Of a stretch of 64,000 nucleotides of DNA, positions 63,882 to 64,000 are shown piece by piece; the first letter of the stretch is position 1; each line of letters opens with the position of its first letter. The stretch is from positions 248,001-312,000 of the forward strand of contig NZ_CP047211.1 in assembly GCF_030408795.1 (NCBI RefSeq), written 5' to 3'. A program made the position numbers and the translations under genes. This DNA is from Corynebacterium hansenii (GTDB taxonomy: Bacteria > Actinomycetota > Actinomycetes > Mycobacteriales > Mycobacteriaceae). The notes beneath the pieces were generated by a model. That model saw only the letters and a program-made list of their open reading frames with translations, did no database searches and had not been told where the DNA came from.

Positions 63882-64000
63882 TTTTCGAGATCTACAGGAT
63901 GATCGAGGTCATCTTCCGCATCGCCCTGCCGATGCTGCTGGCCGTTGCCGCAGTGGTCGGGCTGGTGATGGTTCTGACCACGCGGGCCGACGCGTTCGAC
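63878..64000 (+). CDS. DUF2516 membrane protein (3' partial)
   Basis: 41 residues visible: MIFEIYRMIEVIFRIALPML then a continuing helix. ATGA overlap with the HbhA-like gene. Cut by the window edge. Confidence 0.75.
   Translation, partial: MIFEIYRMIEVIFRIALPMLLAVAAVVGLVMVLTTRADAFD

Overview
The window is about 70% G+C and almost fully coding. Gene content and order point to a high-GC Corynebacterium (mycolic-acid actinobacterium). The markers are a mycolyltransferase, GlxR, RamB, a B-type sdhCAB operon, a 6C RNA in its mycobacterial context, and a gene order (lpd, ramB, aceA ... HbhA-like, DUF2516) that parallels the Mycobacterium tuberculosis Rv0462-Rv0476 region. The species call is an inference from these genes only.

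Layout. 1-8865: partial MBL hydrolase, glxR (cAMP receptor regulator), nth, a TlpA-type thioredoxin, a NUDIX hydrolase and a MarP-type membrane protease in one overlapping + operon; then an alpha/beta-hydrolase-like protein, a holin-superfamily membrane protein, a degenerate Fic-like protein and a HAD phosphatase. 9036-9135: the actinobacterial 6C small RNA, between the HAD gene and ssd as in mycobacteria. 9879-15022: ssd plus a tad pilus cluster (tadA, tadB-like, tadC-like, DUF4244 pilin-like peptide, two TadE/G-like proteins). 15049-25486: CoA-transferase, MrfA/YprA-type helicase, cspA, topA, class III adenylate cyclase, holB. 25595-26828: tRNA-Thr(CGT) followed by a small accessory block (DUF2335 membrane protein and three tiny ORFs). 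27017-42960: MHS-family transporter, an iron/heme-type ABC importer, MFS transporter, NAD-dependent epimerase, DsbA-like protein, and an envelope-glycan group (DUF2304, two GT2 glycosyltransferases, a flippase-like protein, an M1 aminopeptidase), then an S9 peptidase. 43042-44565: secreted mycolyltransferase diverging from a 36-residue PorA-like peptide gene. 44711-60865: carbon metabolism (lpd, ramB, aceA, aceB, a beta-phosphoglucomutase/GH65 phosphorylase pair, sdhCAB plus a small membrane protein). 60989-64000: DUF445 protein, HbhA-like protein, partial DUF2516 protein.

How it fits together. GlxR and its cAMP source (adenylate cyclase) lie 21 kb apart. A good GlxR-type box and RamA-type G/C tracts precede sdhC, and G/C tracts also lie between aceA and aceB, so cAMP/GlxR, RamA and RamB probably control the acetate/glyoxylate/TCA genes here. 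Many genes lack a Shine-Dalgarno sequence and instead have a -10 hexamer 6-7 nt before the start codon (leaderless mRNA); I used this to choose starts.

The most unusual signal is a dispersed 11-bp motif, GCTT-NN-CGACG (NN mostly TG, GA or CA). There are at least 27 strong copies in both orientations, about half of them in the small intergenic fraction, often next to terminator T-tracts and sometimes as inverted pairs. It resembles the genomic behaviour of DNA-uptake sequences, and the window also encodes a Tad pilus; that link is a hypothesis.
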